A DNA stretch of 64,000 bases from the NCBI GenBank assembly GCA_019418225.1, contig DYCF01000023.1, forward strand, positions 1-64,000, in the 5' to 3' direction. The translations under genes and the position numbers were made by a program. This stretch comes from Clostridiales bacterium (GTDB lineage: Bacteria; Bacillota; Clostridia; Lachnospirales; Cellulosilyticaceae). The number at the start of each line of letters is the position of its first letter. The first letter of the stretch is position 1. The notes under the pieces are model-generated. The model saw only the letters and a program-made list of their open reading frames with translations, made no database searches and was not told the DNA's origin. This document shows positions 60,186 through 64,000 of this stretch, piece by piece.

Positions 60186-60296
60186 GTCATAACACTTTTT
60201 TTTGCATTATACTTTTTTTTTACATATAAATAGGATAAAATAGTATCAAAGATACTGCGAATACAAATTATTTAATATTTGGGAGCTGATACACAA

Positions 60297-61397
60297 ATGA
60301 TATCTAATCAAATTTTACAAAATACAATCGATGGCATTAAAGCCATTACAAGAAGAGAATACTGCATCCTTGATGCAGAATCAAAAATCGTTGTTACAAC
60401 AGATAGCGATAGAGTAACAGGTGAATACGTACCACAAGTTGAAGCCTTTATTAACTCACAAGCAGATAGCCAAGAAATGCAAGGTTCACATTACTTTAAA
60501 ATTTATGATGAGTACTTAGTAGAATATGTACTTTCAGTAAGTGGTGGTGATGATGAAGCTTACAAATTAGGTAAAATCGTAGCTTTCCAAATCAAGAGCT
60601 TACTTGTAGCTTACAAAGAGCGTTTTGATAGAGATAACTTCATTAAAAATTTACTTTTAGACAACCTCCTGTTAGTAGATATCTATACAAGAGCTAAAAA
60701 GTTACATATTAAGAATAATGTACAACGTGTTGTATATCTTATTGAATGTAACGAGAAAAAAGATAGCAGCATGTCAGATATTCTTAGAAATATTTTCCCT
60801 GACAAAACGAAAGATTTCGTTACAGCTGTAGATGAGAAAAACATGATTTTAGTAAAAGAAGTTAACTCAGATGATCCAGCAGAAATCGAAAACTATGCAA
60901 AAATGATTTATGATACATTAAGTGCAGAAGCAATGAGCAAGGTATATGTGGCTGTAGGTGCTGTTGTTAATGACCTTAAAGATGTATCTAATTCATATAA
61001 AGAAGCAAATATGGCACTAGAAGTAGGTAAAATCTTTAACTGTGAAGGCCATATTTCACATTACTCTAAACTTGGTATCGGTAGAATTATTTATCAATTA
61101 CCACTTTCACTTTGTAAATTATTTATCAAAGAAGTATTAAAAGACAAACGTGTGGATAGTTTCGATGAAGAAACACTTATGACTGTTAACAAATTCTTTG
61201 AAAACAGCTTAAACGTTTCAGAAACATCAAGACAGCTTTATATCCATAGAAATACACTTGTTTATAGACTTGACAAATTATTAAAAACAACTGGTTTAGA
61301 TTTACGTGAATTTGATGATGCAATCGTATTTAAAATCACAATCATGGTAAGCCAATATATGGACTACATGGAAAAACAGAGTCAAAATAGATTATAG
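60297..61397 (+). CDS. CdaR/PucR-type transcriptional regulator
   Basis: 366 residues. N-terminal sugar-diacid-recognition domain (ISNQILQNTIDGIKAITRRE through VAFQIKSLL, residues 1-105), a central GGDEF-like region seen in CdaR proteins, and the C-terminal PucR helix-turn-helix (NSLNVSETSRQLYIHRNTLV, YRLDKLLKTTGLDLR). CdaR controls sugar-diacid (glycerate, galactarate) use in other bacteria; no such genes are here, so the ligand and targets are unknown. The frame is open from TTG 60279; ATG 60297 after GGGAG is preferred. Codon bias is moderately high. Confidence 0.85.
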   Translation: MISNQILQNTIDGIKAITRREYCILDAESKIVVTTDSDRVTGEYVPQVEAFINSQADSQEMQGSHYFKIYDEYLVEYVLSVSGGDDEAYKLGKIVAFQIKSLLVAYKERFDRDNFIKNLLLDNLLLVDIYTRAKKLHIKNNVQRVVYLIECNEKKDSSMSDILRNIFPDKTKDFVTAVDEKNMILVKEVNSDDPAEIENYAKMIYDTLSAEAMSKVYVAVGAVVNDLKDVSNSYKEANMALEVGKIFNCEGHISHYSKLGIGRIIYQLPLSLCKLFIKEVLKDKRVDSFDEETLMTVNKFFENSLNVSETSRQLYIHRNTLVYRLDKLLKTTGLDLREFDDAIVFKITIMVSQYMDYMEKQSQNRL

Positions 61398-61420
61398 AAA
61401 AAGAAACCGGTGATTAAAAA

Positions 61421-62128
61421 ATGATTCATTTACAAAACGTGTCAAAAGTTTATTCTAATGGTGCAGTAGGTCTTAATGATGTAAGCCTTACCATTGAAAA
61501 AGGGGAATTTGTTTTTATAACAGGAAATAGTGGCTCTGGTAAATCAACATTCTTAAAGTTATTACTTAAGGAAATTGAGCCAGATCATGGGAAGATTATT
61601 ATTAACAATAAAGAAATTACCAAGCTTAAAAGAAAGCAGGTACCTTATCTTAGAAGGGATCTAGGTATTGTATTCCAGGACTTTAGATTACTTCCTAATA
61701 AAACTGTTTATGAGAATGTAGCTTTTGCAATGCAGATCGTAGGTGCATCATCTAGAGAGATACGTAAAAACGTACCAATGGTACTAGGACTTGTAGGGTT
61801 AGCTAGAAAAGCAAGATGTTATCCAAATGAACTATCAGGAGGAGAGCAACAAAGAACAGCACTTGCCCGTGCCATTGTCAATAACAATCCTATACTTATT
61901 GCTGATGAGCCAACTGGTAACTTGGACCCTGCAACATCCTGGGAGATTATGAACTGCTTACAGGATATTAACAAAAGAGGGGTTACGATTATTATGGCAA
62001 CTCATGAGAGAGAAATTGTTAATGCGCTTAAAAAACGTGTTATAGAAATCTCTGAGGGACAAATTAGTAAAGATGTATATGAAGGAGGATATGACGATGA
62101 GGTGGAATACTCTCAGGTATTTATTTAA
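61421..62128 (+). CDS. ftsE: cell division ATP-binding protein FtsE
   Basis: 235 residues. ATPase of the FtsEX complex that controls wall hydrolases at the division site. Walker A GNSGSGKST (residues 34-42), signature LSGGEQQR, Walker B LIADEPTGNLDP and MATHE switch. Overlaps ftsX by 32 bp. Confidence 0.95.
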   Translation: MIHLQNVSKVYSNGAVGLNDVSLTIEKGEFVFITGNSGSGKSTFLKLLLKEIEPDHGKIIINNKEITKLKRKQVPYLRRDLGIVFQDFRLLPNKTVYENVAFAMQIVGASSREIRKNVPMVLGLVGLARKARCYPNELSGGEQQRTALARAIVNNNPILIADEPTGNLDPATSWEIMNCLQDINKRGVTIIMATHEREIVNALKKRVIEISEGQISKDVYEGGYDDEVEYSQVFI

Positions 62129-62990
62129 AGAGGGTATCATGGGCCTATGGAAAAATAAAACGATGGCACTTGCTTCGGCAGGTACCATTGTTTTATGTCT
62201 TTTAATATTAGGAATGTCTTATTCTATAGGTATGAATATTGATTCACTTCTTAAACAAGTAGAGAACAAGTTTGGTATCACTTGCTATGTAAACGATAAC
62301 GTAAGTGAGGAGCAAGTCAAGCAGATTAAACAGCAGATTGAGGGGATGAGCAGTGTAAAGGAAGTTAAATATATTTCCAAGGAGCAAGCACTGAGGGATT
62401 TTAGCGAGGGTAGTGAAGACACCTCTATCTTTGAAGACTTTAAAGAGGATAATCCGCTCCCAGCTTCATTTGAAATCACTGTATATGATATTGAACAGCA
62501 AGAAGCTGTCGTTAAGGCACTTCAAGGTGTGGAAGGCATAGAAACTCAGTATTTAAAACGTGAGACACAAATGTTTATTAACCTTAATCGTACAATAAGT
62601 TATATTTGTATTGGTATTATTGTATGTTTGATTATAGTGGGATTATTACTTATGTCTAATACAATCAAACTTACTGTTTATGTAAGACGTAAGGAAATTA
62701 ATATTATGAAATACATAGGTGCTACAGACTGGTTTATTAGATTGCCTTTTTTAATTGAAGGTGTGGCCATTGGTCTTATTAGCTCAGTAATGGCGATTAC
62801 AATTCTGGCTTGTGCATATGATTGGTTAAATAAAAAAATTGCCTTGCAGCTTATGAATGCTTTAGATGGTATTAGCTTAGTGCCTACGGCAAGTATTATG
62901 AATGGCATGATTCCTATATGTCTTGTATTAGGCGGCTTTATTGGTCTAGTAGGTAGTGCTTTTGCAATACGTAAACATCTTAAGGTATAA
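62097..62990 (+). CDS. ftsX: cell division protein FtsX
   Basis: 297 residues. Four membrane segments (residues 22-44, 165-190, about 215-240 and 265-290) with an extracellular loop between the first two (NKFGITCYVNDNVSEEQVKQ). It relays FtsE ATP cycles to an external hydrolase. The frame is open from ATG 62073, but GGAGG (62084-62088) favours ATG 62097 (RWNTLRYLFKEG). Confidence 0.94.
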   Translation: MRWNTLRYLFKEGIMGLWKNKTMALASAGTIVLCLLILGMSYSIGMNIDSLLKQVENKFGITCYVNDNVSEEQVKQIKQQIEGMSSVKEVKYISKEQALRDFSEGSEDTSIFEDFKEDNPLPASFEITVYDIEQQEAVVKALQGVEGIETQYLKRETQMFINLNRTISYICIGIIVCLIIVGLLLMSNTIKLTVYVRRKEINIMKYIGATDWFIRLPFLIEGVAIGLISSVMAITILACAYDWLNKKIALQLMNALDGISLVPTASIMNGMIPICLVLGGFIGLVGSAFAIRKHLKV

Positions 62991-63003
62991 ATGGGGGAGT
63001 TAG

Positions 63004-64000
63004 ATGAAAAAGAAGATAAGTATAATGCTTGCCTTTCTATTGTTATTAACTCCTGTTTATGCTTCTTCTATTACAAGTAAGAAAAATGAGTTAAGTAGTG
63101 CAAAGCAAAATATAGAAAGTAGCAAGAAGAAATTAGAGGCTAACAATGAAAAGATAGAGGCCATGCAAGCCGAAATCAAAAAAGTAGATTTGCAGATTGT
63201 AGACATTGAAGATAAAATCTATGAATTAAATAGTCAGATTTCAGAAAAAGAAAATGCTATAGAGAAAAAACAAGTTGAACTAGATGAAATGAACGTAAAG
63301 AAAGATGCACAATATGAAGATACTAAAGCCAGAATGGTGAAGATGTATAAAAATCAGAGAGTTGGTTATCTTCAAGTAATCTTCTCATCAAATAGTTTCT
63401 GGGAAGCTATTAATCGCATTGAATATATTAAACGTATTTCAGATAGAGACAACCAAACATTAGATGAATATAAAGAAACTATCTCAGGGATAGAAGCGGC
63501 TAAGACGACCATTGAAACAGAGAAAAAAGACTTAGAAGTAATTAAAAAGGCTCAGGTCACTAAAAAAGACGAATTAGAAGTAGCTAGAGGAGATAAGGAT
63601 ACTAAACTGGCACAGCTTCAAAAAGAAGAAGGTAAGATTAAATCTGAAATTGAACAGATGGAAGAGTTATCAGACCAGTTAGAGGCAGAAATCAAACAAT
63701 TACTAGCCGCACAAGCTAGCTCTTCAAGTGGAGGAGGAAATTATAGCACCTCTCATAAATATAGTGGTGGAACCTTTGCTTGGCCAGTTCCAGGTTATTA
63801 TAATCTAAGTTCTGAGTATAACCCAAGGACGAGTCCTATTTCTGGTAATTATGAATTCCATACAGGAATAGATATTCCAGCAAGTTATGGTGAAAATGTA
63901 GTTGCAGCAGCAGATGGCGTTGTTATTACCTCAGGATGGGTAAGAGGATATGGTAATACAATCATGATTAATCATGGTGGTGGACTTGTTACTTTATATG
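63004..64000 (+). CDS. PcsB/EnvC-like peptidoglycan hydrolase, M23 domain (partial)
   Basis: First 332 codons; the gene runs off the window end. Signal peptide (residues 1-20, KKKISIMLAFLLLLTPVYAS), a long coiled coil (about 22-240, Lys/Glu heptads), a Ser/Gly linker, then an M23 (LytM) endopeptidase domain with the metal-binding HTGID near residue 300. Such proteins are recruited and switched on by the FtsX loop, which fits their position 13 bp after ftsX. Whether the catalytic second His is present lies beyond the window. ATG 63004 follows GGGGGAG. Confidence 0.9.
   Translation, partial: MKKKISIMLAFLLLLTPVYASSITSKKNELSSAKQNIESSKKKLEANNEKIEAMQAEIKKVDLQIVDIEDKIYELNSQISEKENAIEKKQVELDEMNVKKDAQYEDTKARMVKMYKNQRVGYLQVIFSSNSFWEAINRIEYIKRISDRDNQTLDEYKETISGIEAAKTTIETEKKDLEVIKKAQVTKKDELEVARGDKDTKLAQLQKEEGKIKSEIEQMEELSDQLEAEIKQLLAAQASSSSGGGNYSTSHKYSGGTFAWPVPGYYNLSSEYNPRTSPISGNYEFHTGIDIPASYGENVVAAADGVVITSGWVRGYGNTIMINHGGGLVTLY

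Overview
The window reads as a chromosomal core region of an AT-rich, low-GC Gram-positive anaerobe in class Clostridia. Gene order (rplJL-rpoBC, str, S10-spc-alpha, ecfA1A2T-truA-rplM-rpsI, then LCP/csaB/tagA wall genes and ftsEX), strong GGAGG ribosome sites, zinc-ribbon forms of S14, S4 and L36, a Gram-positive PolC and a long L17 all fit Lachnospirales. A Cellulosilyticum/Epulopiscium-like lineage is my guess from memory of such gene sets, not something the sequence proves.

Layout. 1-1856: an orphan promoter-hairpin-terminator cassette, a near-consensus sigma-D promoter, and a chemoreceptor gene broken by a frameshift. 1857-11210: L10 leader, rplJ, rplL, stacked terminators and alternative hairpins, then rpoB-rpoC. 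11246-16780: a lipoprotein and polC. 16934-21865: the str unit (L7Ae-like protein, rpsL, rpsG, fusA, tuf), with a separate tuf promoter inside a hairpin. 22035-23352: an HD-domain protein and a CmpB-type membrane protein. 23353-24211: a non-coding stretch ending in a strong promoter and a long structured leader. 24212-40053: the S10-spc-alpha ribosomal supercluster with secY, adk, map, a KOW protein, infA and rpoA. 40152-45613: energy-coupling-factor transporter genes, a 14-bp repeat array, truA, and rplM-rpsI behind a consensus promoter and an L13-type leader. 45801-58236: two paralogous LCP proteins separated by a minus-strand fabG-like/nfo pair, then NAGPA-domain protein, small secreted protein, DUF5693 protein, csaB and tagA, which look like a secondary cell-wall polymer cluster. 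58535-64000: an MsmX/UgpC-type sugar ABC ATPase with high-expression codon use, a 640-bp intergenic region with purine-rich repeats and a long palindrome, a CdaR-type regulator, and ftsE-ftsX followed by a PcsB/EnvC-like M23 hydrolase cut by the window end.

How it works together. Most genes build and supply the translation and transcription machinery: ribosomal proteins with leader-based autoregulation (L10, L13 and probably S10 leaders), RNA polymerase subunits, EF-G/EF-Tu, IF1, SecY and methionine aminopeptidase. The second theme is the cell envelope: LCP ligases, pyruvyl transfer (CsaB), a TagA glycosyltransferase and FtsEX-controlled wall cleavage.

No defence system, prophage, IS element, CRISPR array, rRNA or tRNA gene was recognised. 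The least explained parts are non-coding: the 14-bp/42-bp repeat array (42933-43110), the 157-nt palindrome (60029-60185), the overlapping hairpins before rpoB, and the orphan cassette at 90-285. Among proteins, the 172-residue secreted protein at 53667 is the least understood.
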